DNA from: Pythium myriotylum
Taxonomy: Eukaryota > Oomycota > Peronosporomycetes > Pythiales > Pythiaceae
Reading direction: 5' to 3'
Length of the DNA: 64,000 nt
Assembly (NCBI GenBank): GCA_023091665.1
Contig: JALJCQ010000015.1
Span: forward strand, 3,410,001-3,474,000
Shown here: in pieces, positions 1-9,103 of the stretch
Layout: the number at the start of each line of letters is the position of its first letter
How positions within the stretch are numbered: position 1 is the first letter of the stretch
Position numbers and translations under genes: made by a program
Notes under the pieces: generated by a model
Seen by the model: only the letters and a program-made list of their open reading frames with translations
Told to the model about the DNA's origin: nothing
Database searches by the model: none

Positions 1-52
1 ATGTGCACGGAATTTTATTGAATGTACTCATGTTCACCAGCAAGAAGCTGCA

Positions 53-667
53 TTATGGACAGCTAACAAATCCTGGTCGGGCGATCGTGAATGAGGTGAC
101 CCCAGCCTTCGGCACCGTTGTGATGCCTTTGGTCTTGAAATAACACGTACCGCCTTGGTAGTTGTTCCACGCGAACGCGAAGCAATTGCCACGGCTCATA
201 CACCCGTTCGTACACTGAGCAGCACTAGCAGCGGTGCCTGAGCCGATGTCGTTGCCGGGCATGTCGACATCGTAACCAATACCGAGAGGCATGTATGCGA
301 CGTCAAACGGCGCGAAGATGTAGGATATGGCGCCGGTTTTGGCGACAGTCCGTGGCGTAATTCCGTGTGACAACACAATGTTCCATTGCTTGTACCAACA
401 GGTGCCGCCATTGTAGTTGGTCCAGGTCACAGCATTGCACTCGTACATCTTCTTGCAGTTGTCTGCACAGACCTTTGGGTCAGTAGACCTGGCGTTGCTG
501 AGATCCGTCTCCTGCACGTCGACACCGCATCCAGTGATCTGAGAAGTGTAGTCACTCGAAGACGACGCGTATAGAGCTCGAGAATCGGTTGCGTTTGGTA
601 CTGAAGCTGCAGAGGCGGTGGTTGAGGCTGCGAGCAGCGCCAAGGCTGTGATTGAGAGGCGGACCAT
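53..667 (-). CDS. Secreted protein with two PAN/Apple modules (paralog 1)
   Basis: 204 residues from ATG at 667. A hydrophobic N-terminus with an Ala/Thr-rich cleavage region (about residues 1-20) looks like a signal peptide, so the protein is probably secreted. Two related Cys-rich modules follow, each ending in the motif W-x-N-Y-x-GGTC-(W/Y)-(Y/F)-K (about residues 83-94 and 167-178) and each preceded by a CxxxC-type spacing. This is the PAN/Apple pattern, a protein- or carbohydrate-binding fold common in oomycete secreted proteins. No catalytic domain or cellulose-binding module is visible. It is paralogous to the genes at 15640, 17457 and 18588. Its promoter is interrupted: a complete LTR retrotransposon begins 91 bp upstream of the start codon, so expression may be altered (inference). 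The exact ligand is unknown. Confidence 0.8.
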   Translation of the reverse strand: MVRLSITALALLAASTTASAASVPNATDSRALYASSSSDYTSQITGCGVDVQETDLSNARSTDPKVCADNCKKMYECNAVTWTNYNGGTCWYKQWNIVLSHGITPRTVAKTGAISYIFAPFDVAYMPLGIGYDVDMPGNDIGSGTAASAAQCTNGCMSRGNCFAFAWNNYQGGTCYFKTKGITTVPKAGVTSFTIARPGFVSCP

Positions 668-758
668 GGAAGAGGTGATGAGGTTGGGAATGCGAGGTTG
701 GGAATGAGCTCATGGCCGAAGATCATCGAGGAGGATGCATTTTGTCCACAAGTCCAGA

Positions 759-1070
759 TGTAATGGGCCCACAGCCCATTACAAGAGAGTAGGTTCTATA
801 AGAGAGAGTTGTCCCTCCCGTGTCTCTGATTGGTCAGAGGCGCGTGTGTTCTTGTTGCATTTCCATTGGTGGAAATTCTCTGAGATTTCATCCTATCAGA
901 GGACGACACCGCATACATAGGTTTTATTAGGGACACCAGAGTAGGTTTAATGAGGTCCAGAGATGTCTGGACCTCTCAATGCAGAGTCCAATTTACCGTC
1001 AAGTCAAGAGCCCAATCTGAGCGTCGGGACAGGGGTCTCGACGCTGTGTAACGGATCTGCGCCTGTTACA
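759..1070 (+). repeat. 5' LTR of chromovirus
   Basis: 312 bp, begins TGTAATGGG and ends CCTGTTACA, giving short inverted termini TGTAA/TTACA. Preceded by the target copy CCAGA. Two bases after the LTR comes TGGTAGCACTTCGTGG (1073-1088), which starts with the TGG expected for pairing with a tRNA CCA end and is the likely primer binding site; I cannot name the tRNA. Confidence 0.95.
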
Positions 1071-1114
1071 CCTGGTAGCACTTCGTGGTCCGTCCACACG
1101 ACCAAGACATCAAG

Positions 1115-2146
1115 ATGGCCGACCTCAGCTTCGACCTCAGCCAGCTGACTCGTGCGGAACACTTCCCGCACCTCACCCAGTTTGAATGGGAGGCCCTCGG
1201 CCGCATGGCTGAGGCCGCTGGCCCTCTTGCTGTGAAGGCCCTCCTACGCAGCGGTGACGCGGAAGCCCAACGTCTCGCTGCTCAAGAGTTCATGATCCGT
1301 GAAATCGATGACGCGCGCGCCCAGGCGCAGACTCTCGCGCGTCAGAAGAATTCGCCGCGTGTCGAACCGCTCAAGATCGACACATCCAAATATGGTGGCG
1401 ACGAGAAGACGCCACTTCGTCGCTGGTTCTGCGAGCTGGATGAGGCAATCGATGCCCGGCTCATCGTCGACGAAGAACAGAGGATCCGCTATGCCATGTC
1501 GCAACTGACTGGGAAGGTGAAGACTTGGGCCTATGGCCTCAGGTCTGCCGACCGGAAATGCTTTCGGTCGCTCGAAGACTTCAAGTCGAAGTTGCAGTCG
1601 ACTTTCGAGCCGCCGCAGAGCGAATTACGCATGCGCGCCGAGTTTCTCAGCGCGAAACAAGGTAATACCGACCTCCACTCTTATATCCAGCGGATGCGGT
1701 ACCTCGCATCGTGCGTCGTCGGAAAGCCGATCGACATGGCTACACAAGTCGCGATGTTTATGACGGGTCTCCGCGATGGTCCAGCGAAGACACAACTTTT
1801 CCGGACTTATCCAGAAACTCTCGAGGAAGCCTTCTCGATTGCGCTGACGGAAGACTACAACGCTCGTCAGGCGCGCAGTTACGGTTATCGCAACCGTTAC
1901 TCGGAGGCTCCGTCTGAGCCGGAGCCAATGGATCTGTCTGTCTTGCAGTTCCACGGTGGAGAAGGTAGTGGTGGCACCCGCTACGCGAAGAAGAGTTCGA
2001 AGAAGGGGAGCTGCTTTCGGTACCAGAAAGCCGGCCACCACGCCAAAGATTGTCTCGCGCCGGCGCCAGCGTCGGTCGCCCAGGGCCGATCCGTCCGCTT
2101 CCATCAGCTGACGGACGACTCGTCAAAAAACGAGTCGGACCAGTAG
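1115..2146 (+). CDS. gag: Chromovirus Gag
   Basis: 343 residues. The open frame begins upstream at 1085 with GTG, but the first ATG is at 1115 (MADLSFDLS...), so that start is chosen. The middle (about residues 95-260) resembles the retrotransposon gag capsid family, with the W/F-rich region around RRWFCELDEA and the helical part ending LTEDYNARQA. A zinc knuckle lies near the C-terminus, but reads CFRYQKAGHHAKDC: the second Cys of the C-x2-C-x4-H-x4-C motif is Tyr (codon TAC at 2021-2023), one transition away from Cys, so nucleic-acid binding may be impaired. The stop codon TAG (2144-2146) lies inside the frameshift hairpin. Gag assembles the particle; Pol is made by -1 frameshifting. Confidence 0.85.
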   Translation: MADLSFDLSQLTRAEHFPHLTQFEWEALGRMAEAAGPLAVKALLRSGDAEAQRLAAQEFMIREIDDARAQAQTLARQKNSPRVEPLKIDTSKYGGDEKTPLRRWFCELDEAIDARLIVDEEQRIRYAMSQLTGKVKTWAYGLRSADRKCFRSLEDFKSKLQSTFEPPQSELRMRAEFLSAKQGNTDLHSYIQRMRYLASCVVGKPIDMATQVAMFMTGLRDGPAKTQLFRTYPETLEEAFSIALTEDYNARQARSYGYRNRYSEAPSEPEPMDLSVLQFHGGEGSGGTRYAKKSSKKGSCFRYQKAGHHAKDCLAPAPASVAQGRSVRFHQLTDDSSKNESDQ

Positions 2147-2168
2147 GTGCGGGGCGCCCTACTGGCCG
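2125..2168 (+). promoter_or_regulatory. -1 ribosomal frameshift signal between gag and pol
   Basis: The heptamer A AAA AAC (2125-2131) is in the correct X XXY YYZ phase of the gag frame (codons TCA AAA AAC). Eight bases downstream a perfect 8-bp stem CCAGTAGG/CCTACTGG (2140-2147 with 2158-2165, 10-nt loop) begins. It can be extended by CGG/CCG (2136-2138 with 2166-2168) across one bulged A, leaving a 4-nt spacer. A -1 slip here moves ribosomes from gag directly into the open pol frame. The gag stop codon is within the stem. Confidence 0.85.
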
Positions 2169-5100
2169 GAATGAGGCGGCGCGTGCAACGGTGGAGCACC
2201 GTCGCCTTGGCCCCAGCACGTCTGAGGCGTGTTTCAATTCCACCACCGGCAGTGGCTCCAACAAGTTGGTCACACTTCGCGTGAGAGTGATCGGAATGGA
2301 TGAGCCGATCACAGCCCTGCTGGATTGCGGAGCAACGAAGAATTTCGTTCGCATTGGTTGCCTGAAGGAGTGTTCGGGCATGAAGATTCGAGATGAAGGA
2401 GAGAAGATGACGATTCGGCTTGCAGACGGCAGGCCGCGAGAAGTACCGAAGCATTCGATACACATGAAGTATGTTCTAGGTGGATCCGAGAAGGAAGATG
2501 TGTTTTTCGCAATCGACATGGACAAGAGGTTCGATTGCATCTTCTGTTTGCCGTGGTTCGAACGCCACGAACCCCGGATCGACTGGAAAAGTCGGTCCGT
2601 GAAGAGTGTCGGCGCTGTCGCGTCCGGCACCATCGATGATGAAGCGTTCGCCGTTATCGACGAAGTCTGGTGGATGAACATGTCCGTATGTTCATCCGCA
2701 GCTACTACAGCCGCCACAGAGAGCGATGGCCCTGTCGGCGCTGATAGCTGCGAGTCGACCAGTTCGACTCCCGTCAAGGATGCTCCATCGATGGCGCCGT
2801 CGACGCCGCGTCGACGACGAGCTCGACGAAAGTCGGGCTCACACGCTGGGAAGCGCAAGCGTCTGCGCGCGAAACGTGCGCGCGCTGCACACGAGGCGTC
2901 GGTCGATTACATCGTCGATGCATTTATTGCTGAAGAGGAAGCGCAACGTGGCGGTTCCACAACGATTTGTGAAGATGACGCCGGCTTAGAGACCGGGTCC
3001 CAAGATTGCGATGAGAAACCGTGTCTCATCGCTTGCGAAGATGGAGACCGTGTATGCGACGAGAAACCGTGTCTCGTCGCTTTGGAAGACGGGGAGGAAG
3101 ACATCCTGGCGGCTGTCTATACAACCGCGGCGCCGGCGTTCCAGCACATCCGAGTGCCAAACCCCCCGCGTATGGCAGCAGAGATCGTGCAATGTGGCAC
3201 GATCTCGATGAAGACATTTCTGAAGGATCTCAAGCGTGGTGAGATCGAACAGGTGTGCGTGATCGTTGCAGAGGATGATCACTTCATGACAGCGTCGACA
3301 ATGAATCCCGACGCGGCCTCAAAGACCCAGCGTGAGCAGCGCTACGCAGCGCAGTCTCTAGAGGCCCTCAAGGAATCAGGTAGCAAGGCGTACGAACTCG
3401 TCTTGGAGTTCCAAGACATCTTTCCGGACGAAGTCCCGAAAGCATTACCGCCTGACCGCGGTGTTCGACACGAGATCGATCTCGTGCCAGGCTCAAAGTA
3501 CTGTGTGATGCGCCAGTGGCCGCTTCCCCGCGATCAAGTTGAGGCTATTGATGCCTTTTTCGAGGCCCGCAGACAAGCAGGTCACGTTCGTGAGTCGGTT
3601 TCCCCGCACTCGAGCCCAACGTTCTGCGTCAAGAAAGCTACTGGCGGCTGGCGGATTGTTCATGCATTCAACAAGCTGAACGACGCTATGATACCGGCAC
3701 AAACGCCGATACCTCGGAAGGACATGATCCTGGACTCGATGTCCGGGTCGGTGGTGTTCAGTGCCATCGATTTGATGGATGGCTTCTACCAGATCCTTAT
3801 GCGCGAGCAGGATGTCCCGCTCACAGCTGTCAGCACGCCGAGTGGAATGCTTTGGGAGTGGTTAGTGATGCCTCAGGGTCTCAAGAACGCACCAGAGACC
3901 TTCAACAGGATGGTATCGCACGTGCTGCGGCCGTTCCGCAGCTTCGCGCCGAGCTACTTCGACGACATCTTTGTCCACAGCAAGGCCGAGGACGGCAGGG
4001 CGCCGGAGGATGTTCACACTGAACACCTTCGCCAAGTGTTCGAAGCGATGCGAACACACAAGCTCTACGCGAATCTGAAGAAGTGTGTATTCTTCGCACC
4101 GGAAATTCCGGTGCTAGGCTGCTATGTGAGCAAGGACGGTGTCCGTTCCGATCCTGAGAAGGTCGCCTCGATCTGTGCCTGGCCAGTGCCCAAGGACCAG
4201 AAGCAACTCCGGCAGTGGCTGGGGCTCGCAAATTATCTGCACAAGTATACGAAGAATTATGCAGCCCTCGTCCAGCCGCTGTCGCAGCTTCTGCGGAAGG
4301 ACGTCGAGTGGAAATGGTCCGCTGAGCACCAGCAGGCCTTTGACTCGGTCAAGTCGAGCCTACAAGAAGCGCCGATCTTGGCGCTCCCCGACTACGATCG
4401 ACCCTTCCACGTCGTTTGCAACGCAAGTGACTATGCTATCGGCTGCGCCCTCATGCAGTTTGATGTTGAGGGCCGTGAGCGAGTGATCAGCTACCAGTCA
4501 CGGCAGCTGAAGACGGCCGAGCGGAATTACCCGGTCCACGACAAGGAACTCCTTGCCATGAAGTACGCACTCGCCAAGTTCCGAGTGTATCTGCTGGGCG
4601 AACAGCAGTTCGCCATCTACACGGATCATGCGTCGTTGCGAACGGCGACGAAGTCTCCGCACCTGTCCCAACGGATGGCCCGTTGGCTGTCGTTCTTCGC
4701 CGAGTACAACTTTGTTGTACACTACAAGCCGGGAAAGAGCAACATCCTTGCGGATGCGCTCTCACGTCGCCCGGACTACGACCCGCGCGCGCCGATCGAT
4801 GAGTCGTCGGCGCCTCAAGAATGCCCAAGGTGCGTTGAGGAAGGTCTCAACGCTTTGATTCACTCTGTGCAGTCGTCGCTCACCGACGACATTCGCCGAG
4901 CCTACTCCTCCGACCCTGTCTGCCAAGAGTTAATTGAGTTCCTATCTTCTGACGGCTCTGATGGTTCGGAGTCACTGCTGTTCCGTCTTTCACCTCGTGT
5001 GCGTGCTCGCGTCCGCCGGTACCAGCTTGCCGACGGTCTCCTCTACTATAGCGTCGATAAGACCGACGCTCCTCGCGTCGTCGTCCCCAATGACGACGAC

Positions 5101-5430
5101 ATTCGACTTCGTCTCATCCACGAGCACCATGATGCGCCCGTCGGAGGTCATTTAGGACGAGAGAAGACATTTCTCTCGCTTTCGAGGAACTATTACTGGC
5201 CTCACCAGTACAAGTGGGTGCGGAAATGGGTCCGCACGTGCGAAGTTTGCCAGCGCGTGAAGCCGTCACCCGCTCAACAGGCGCCGCTCCGGCCCTCCCA
5301 GTCCCACGTGATGTTTGGGACTCCGTCAGCCTCGACTTCGTCTTCGGATTCCCCAAAGACTCTCAAGACCGTGATGGGATCATGGTCTTTGTGGACCGTC
5401 TCTCCAAGATGGTTCATCTTGCGGCTGTGA
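2131..5430 (+). pseudogene. pol: Chromovirus Pol part 1: protease, RT, RNase H, integrase zinc domain
   Basis: Entered by -1 frameshifting at 2131. Domains in order: an aspartic protease with LLDCGAT (D at 2323-2325; Cys replaces the usual Ser/Thr of D-S/T-G); a reverse transcriptase with SYFDDIF at its catalytic site (3955-3966, YFDD in place of YVDD); RNase H beginning VCNASDYAIGC, where the first catalytic Asp is Asn (AAC at 4420-4422); then the integrase HHCC zinc domain (about 5110-5260, HEHH...CEVC). The frame runs into nonsense after about 5300 and stops at 5430. The integrase core continues in another frame, so one base has been lost in the C-rich run near 5290-5300. The enzyme set would copy and insert the element; the Asn in RNase H and the frameshift argue this copy is dead. 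Confidence 0.85.
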
Positions 5431-5960
5431 AGCAAACGATCACAGCAGAAGAGGCTGCCGCTGTGTTTCTCGACAGTGTCTTCCGCCTCCACGGCCTTCC
5501 GGAGACCATCGTGTCGGATCGAGATCCTCGATTCACCTCCCTCTTCTGGCGATCGCTGTTCAAGCTATTGGACACTCGCTTGCAAATGTCGACGGTTGCC
5601 CATCCCGAAACAGACGGGCAGACTGAACGCGTTAATCGCGTTCTCGAAGATGTGCTTCGCAGTTACGCCACATCATTCCGTGAGTGGAGCGAGTTCTTGC
5701 CTCTTGTTGAGTTCGCACTGAATAATTCGGTGCACGTGTCGTCGGGGATGACGCCCTTCTACGTCAACTATGGCTGTCATCCGCGTACCCCGGCGACGCT
5801 CTTTGCCTCACCGGGTCGCTCTCATTCAGGTGTGGGAGGAGCATCGAGATATTCGACGCTGGAAGTGACAAGTTCTGCTCGGGCATCTGCACCCAACGAT
5901 GACGCGTCACGTCCCACCCAATCAAGTCGCGTGGATCATCAGCACGAGACCCAAGTTTAA
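5214..5960 (+). pseudogene. pol: Chromovirus Pol part 2: integrase catalytic core
   Basis: Continuation of pol in the third frame after the one-base loss near 5290-5300. The real similarity begins around 5300 (DVWDSVSLDF). The three acidic residues of a retroviral-type integrase are visible: the D of SLDFVFG, the D of VSDRDPRF, and the E of GQTERVNR, followed by the conserved LPLVEFALNNSVH region. The frame ends at an in-frame TAA (5958-5960). The same frame then stays open through the GPY/F-like region and chromodomain, so the stop is a single nonsense change (CAA-rich context suggests C to T, inference). Confidence 0.85.
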
Positions 5961-7556
5961 GGTCCTAGCCCCGGCCAGGTCCACGGTGATGTTCAAGGTT
6001 TCGAAAACGTTCAATATTTCGACCGTGAGGAAGTTCAAGCAAACCCAGACCGTGCCCCTGCCCCCGAGTTCGAGGGCTCCACAGAGAACAACCTTGTCGA
6101 CAACGGATATGCCGACCACCCGGCCGGCATGGACGTCGACGAAGAGCCCGTGTCTCCGGCCGCCGCTGGAAACGGAGATGAAGACATGGACGTAGACCTC
6201 AATGCGATCGAAGCGGTGATAGCAGCGGTCCAAACTGCGCGCGTGAACCCGTCGTCCGAGTTCAACTTCGATGCATTGCCAGAGCTCTCGACCCTATCGC
6301 CGAGAGAAGAGAAGTCGATCAACGACATCGTCGAAAAGCGACAAGCCATTGTGCGATTTGTGCGAGACTCCGTCGCGGACGCAGTCGACCGTCAGAAGGA
6401 AAACGCTGATTCGAGCGGCCGCTCGAATCGAACCAAGTTCGATGTGGGAGATCGTGTTCTGCTCTCGACGCAGAACTTACCAGAGCGGCTCATCAGTCAC
6501 TTGGGTTCGAACAAGTTGTTGCCAAGATATATCGGTCCATTTAAAGTTACCAACGTTGTCGGTGACGCCTACACGCTAGAACTTCCCAAGAAGTTGCGCT
6601 TGCACCCGACCTTCTACGTTGGGCGCCTGAAGCCGTACCTCACTTCTTCGGATCTCGCTGCCGACCTCCACGACGAGGATTCCCGTCGCCTCCGTCACCA
6701 GTCGACGCGTCCGGTGACGCGTTCTTCCGCTGCCTCTTCGGGTCGGGCTGTCCCGGCGCCTCTGTTGACATCCGCTTCTCCGCTTGCGACTCGGCGCGTT
6801 CGAGCCGATCCTCTAGTTGCTGAAGGCGTTGACGAAGCTCGGCGCTCTGCCGGGCTTGTTCGTGAAGAAGGTCGCGCAGCTCAGCAGGATCAAATTCGCG
6901 ACGCCACCCCCGGAACTCCTCACGGAAGGCTTCGTGAGACTGACGCTGAGCTCGAGCGTCCTGCTCGAGCTGATACACCCGGATCCCGTGCGACTCTTGC
7001 TCCGTCTCAAGTGTCGCGATCTGATCGACCGCGTCGTCTGCCTTCTGCTGAAGATCTGGCACGAGGAAGTTCTGCAGACGATCAACTCGACGCTCTAAGT
7101 CCGAGTTCTGTGCGCGGTGATCTTGTTGATACCCGTGGGATTGCTCGCGGGGAGGGTCGAGACGACGTGGCTCGTTCCAGTCGAGACCGGCATAGCGCTG
7201 GTCCCACCGATCGTGAGGCGGATGCGTCGACTCCGGGGCCGCGTGGTGGCCCCACTGCGCGCTTTGTTCGTGATGGCCCGCCGCCGCTGATTGATGCCAA
7301 CGGTGATCTTCGGTGGGTGGTCGACCGTATTGTTGACCACGATGATCGCCCCGATCCTGAGGCCACGGCGCGTATGCGTCGTGGCGGTACGAAGAAGAAG
7401 AGTGCGATCCCCAAGGCTCGCTTCTATCGCGTCCACTGGCTTGGCTTCCCTGATGATCAGGATACGTGGGAGCACGGGCCGACGCTCGCGCTTGAGATCC
7501 CTGGTCTCGTCCGGCAGTACGAGGACCAGCTTGCGTCACGGTCCCAGCAGCTCTAG
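5961..7556 (+). pseudogene. pol: Chromovirus Pol part 3: integrase C-terminal domain and chromodomain
   Basis: Same frame as the integrase core, downstream of the TAA at 5958-5960; the first ATG is at 6129. An acidic linker is followed by the GPY/F-type module (about 6430-6640; FDVGDRVLL ... LLPRYIGPFKV ... LHPTFYVGRLKPY). Then comes a long, low-complexity Arg/Ser/Asp-rich linker (about 6660-7290). The C-terminal chromodomain (about 7300-7520) includes WVVDRIVDH, FYRVHWLGF and DTWEHGPTL, the aromatic/acidic cage pattern of chromodomains that steer integration to particular chromatin. The linker is unusually long, and its antisense strand carries another long open frame (6640-8297, minus). Confidence 0.85.
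6640..7551 (-). CDS. Antisense ORF 2 in chromovirus: disordered plus coiled-coil protein
   Basis: Open minus-strand frame of about 300 codons, antisense to the pol linker and chromodomain, without an ATG of its own near its upstream end (the first usable codon is GTG at 7539). The first third is Q/R/S/H-rich and probably disordered. From about 7130 to 6740 the predicted protein is strongly helical with heptads (DLERRVDRLQNFL, AELRQRLQQLEDRLERAESQ), a coiled coil. It ends in a basic tail (KRQRKN ... RRGGRQRDPKK). It lies one frame away from antisense ORF 1 and abuts it at a CT dinucleotide run (7558-7571), so the two may once have been a single protein. Function unknown; it could be a shadow of biased sequence, but the heptad pattern argues against that. 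Confidence 0.4.
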   Translation of the reverse strand, partial: AAGTVTQAGPRTAGRDQGSQARASARAPTYPDHQGSQASGRDRSEPWGSHSSSSYRHDAYAPWPQDRGDHRGQQYGRPPTEDHRWHQSAAAGHHEQSAQWGHHAAPESTHPPHDRWDQRYAGLDWNEPRRLDPPREQSHGYQQDHRAQNSDLERRVDRLQNFLVPDLQQKADDAVDQIATLETEQESHGIRVYQLEQDARAQRQSHEAFREEFRGWRREFDPAELRDLLHEQARQSAELRQRLQQLEDRLERAESQAEKRMSTEAPGQPDPKRQRKNASPDASTGDGGDGNPRRGGRQRDPKK

Positions 7557-8297
7557 CCTGAGAGAGAGAGCGCGCCCGTAGAGACCGAGCGCACGTCGAA
7601 GATCTTCTTCATTCTGATGGCGACGATAGTCGGCATCCCACTCCATCCAAGTCGCGCGCGTGGCCCCGGCCTGCGCGCAAGCACGACAACCCTCCTCGAC
7701 GTCGACGTGACACGTTATACGCCGCGCCTCACACAGACGATGCAGCTCCTCGCGCAATCGCCCGAGCGAGTGCTCGCGCTGGGCGGTCTCCCAGCGCACG
7801 ACGGTCGACTCGATCTCGCCTTTGTTCCATATACGAGCGAAAGCATTCCACGACTGTTGCAACGAGGTCGCGACCACGTTCATCGTCTTGCCCCTTGCTT
7901 TGCGGTAGCGAACAAACCACTCATGGATCTCGTCGGCCGTGAGACTGCGTGGGTTGGCAAAGCGCGAGATGTCGCGATAAGGGACTGGGTACAGCTCCCG
8001 GTCCGCGATTCCACCGAGCTGAGGATCGAAGAGCGCTGCACGTGGCGGCGCTGCGAAGCTTGTGCATTGATGTGTGTTGACCTGTTCCAACACTCGCGCC
8101 ATCGCCTCATCGCTCAACGTCTCAGGTGCCACGGCCGAAGTCGTCGTGGCTGCCGTTGCTGTCGTCGTGACTTCCGTTGTCGCCGCCGTCGTTGGCGTCG
8201 TTGTGCTCAGCGCCACTGTCGATGCTTGAGTTGTCGTTGTCGTCGGTGCGTCCGCGTTGCCGCGGGCGCCAGCTTGTTGTTGCGACGGTTGAGCCAT
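7536..8297 (-). CDS. Antisense ORF 1 in chromovirus, unknown protein
   Basis: 253 residues from ATG at 8297; the open frame extends back to 8429. After a Thr-rich low-complexity start (about residues 15-60), the remainder has the mixed composition of a folded protein, with spaced Trp, Cys and Leu: LADEIHEWF-like and LQQSWNAFARIW segments, and the CHVDVEEGCRAC cysteine cluster. The overlapping plus strand has no domain here (it lies beyond the pol stop at 7556). So 7557-8297 is non-coding for pol, yet open for about 250 codons in antisense. It lies about 206 bp from the 3' LTR, which could supply an antisense promoter (inference). I do not recognise the family. Confidence 0.5.
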   Translation of the reverse strand: MAQPSQQQAGARGNADAPTTTTTQASTVALSTTTPTTAATTEVTTTATAATTTSAVAPETLSDEAMARVLEQVNTHQCTSFAAPPRAALFDPQLGGIADRELYPVPYRDISRFANPRSLTADEIHEWFVRYRKARGKTMNVVATSLQQSWNAFARIWNKGEIESTVVRWETAQREHSLGRLREELHRLCEARRITCHVDVEEGCRACAQAGATRATWMEWDADYRRHQNEEDLRRALGLYGRALSLRLELLGP

Positions 8298-8488
8298 CGC
8301 GCCTAGACGTCTGGGTGTCTTGGTGCCGTCCGAAGAAGATTGAAGACTGCGCTGGCTTCCGCCGGCGCTCTCGCCTAACTGCCTGATCCCGGGTGCGCCG
8401 GGATCGCCCGTTGAAGAAAGCGCGCGCACCCGCTCGTGCGCGCTCCGTGTCCTCGTCCCTTGGGTTGACTTCCCGTTGGTCAGTTCTT

Positions 8489-8502
8489 GAAGAGGGGGAT
8501 GA
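8489..8502 (+). other. Polypurine tract of chromovirus
   Basis: GAAGAGGGGGATGA directly abuts the 3' LTR start at 8503. This is the usual position of the plus-strand primer for reverse transcription. Confidence 0.8.
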
Positions 8503-8814
8503 TGTTATGGGCCCACAGCCCATTACAAGAGAGTAGGTTCTATAAGAGAGAGTTGTCCCTCCCGTGTCTCTGATTGGTCAGAGGCGCGTGTGTTCTTGTT
8601 GCATTTCCATTGGTGGAAATTCTCTGAGATTTCATCCTATCAGAGGACGACACCGCATACATAGGTTTTATTAGGGACACCAGAGTAGGTTTAATGAGGT
8701 CCAGAGATGTCTGGACCTCTCAATGCAGAGTCCAATTTACCGTCAAGTCAAGAGCCCAATCTGAGCGTCGGGACAGGGGTCTCGACGCTGTGTAACGGAT
8801 CTGCGCCCGTTACA
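8503..8814 (+). repeat. 3' LTR of chromovirus
   Basis: 312 bp, nearly identical to 759-1070, TG...CA ends, followed directly by the second target copy CCAGA (8815-8819). Confidence 0.95.
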
Positions 8815-8819
8815 CCAGA

Positions 8820-9103
8820 GGGCAACTGGATCTTCTCAGCTGAATCCATTGGATTCGAAGTGATATGTGATACATGCCATCACGACATCACTAAATGTGA
8901 CTACAGTAGAGTCACTTATTGTATCACAACAACCCCTGTCTCACCAAAGTGGATCCTGAATTGCGGAAACACTCAATTGTCCAGATAATTATGGACGGGT
9001 TTTCCTTCCCGTCGCAATTTACTGGACAGACATCCAGAATTTTCCGCAATTTCAAAAATGATCGAGTATACTAACATCAAGTCATTTCGATAGGACCCAC
9101 AGA
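8820..9103. other. Non-coding segment rich in nested inverted repeats
   Basis: No gene seen. Several short palindromes stack here: TGTGATAC ... GTATCACA enclosing GTGACT-ACAGTAG-AGTCAC (about 8870-8930); AATTGCGGAAA (about 8959) pairing with TTTCCGCAATT (about 9040); and inside this TGTCCAG/CTGGACA and GACGGG/CCCGTC. The arrangement looks like the structured end of a mobile element, but I cannot assign a family. Confidence 0.4.

Larger units (their letters stand above)
759..8814 (+). mobile_element. Complete Ty3/gypsy chromovirus with LTRs and 5-bp target duplication
   Basis: An 8056-bp element with two 312-bp LTRs (759-1070 and 8503-8814), each starting TG and ending CA, flanked by the duplicated target CCAGA at 754-758 and 8815-8819. 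The order gag, protease, reverse transcriptase, RNase H, integrase, chromodomain is that of chromoviruses. A purine tract precedes the 3' LTR. I noticed only two LTR differences (TGTAATGG/TGTTATGG and GCCTGTT/GCCCGTT), so the insertion is recent. The pol reading frame nevertheless carries a frameshift and an in-frame stop, so this copy is probably not autonomous. It sits 91 bp upstream of a PAN/Apple gene. Confidence 0.95.

Noticed and set aside
53..667. Assignment of PAN/Apple genes as CBEL-type cellulose-binding elicitors
   Set aside because: No fungal-type cellulose-binding module is visible; only PAN/Apple-like modules.
1758..2858. 366-codon minus-strand frame opposite chromovirus gag/pol
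   Set aside because: Opposite well-supported gag and protease coding sequence; Ser/Pro/Arg-rich, no heptads or cysteine pattern, unlike the antisense frame at 6640-8297.
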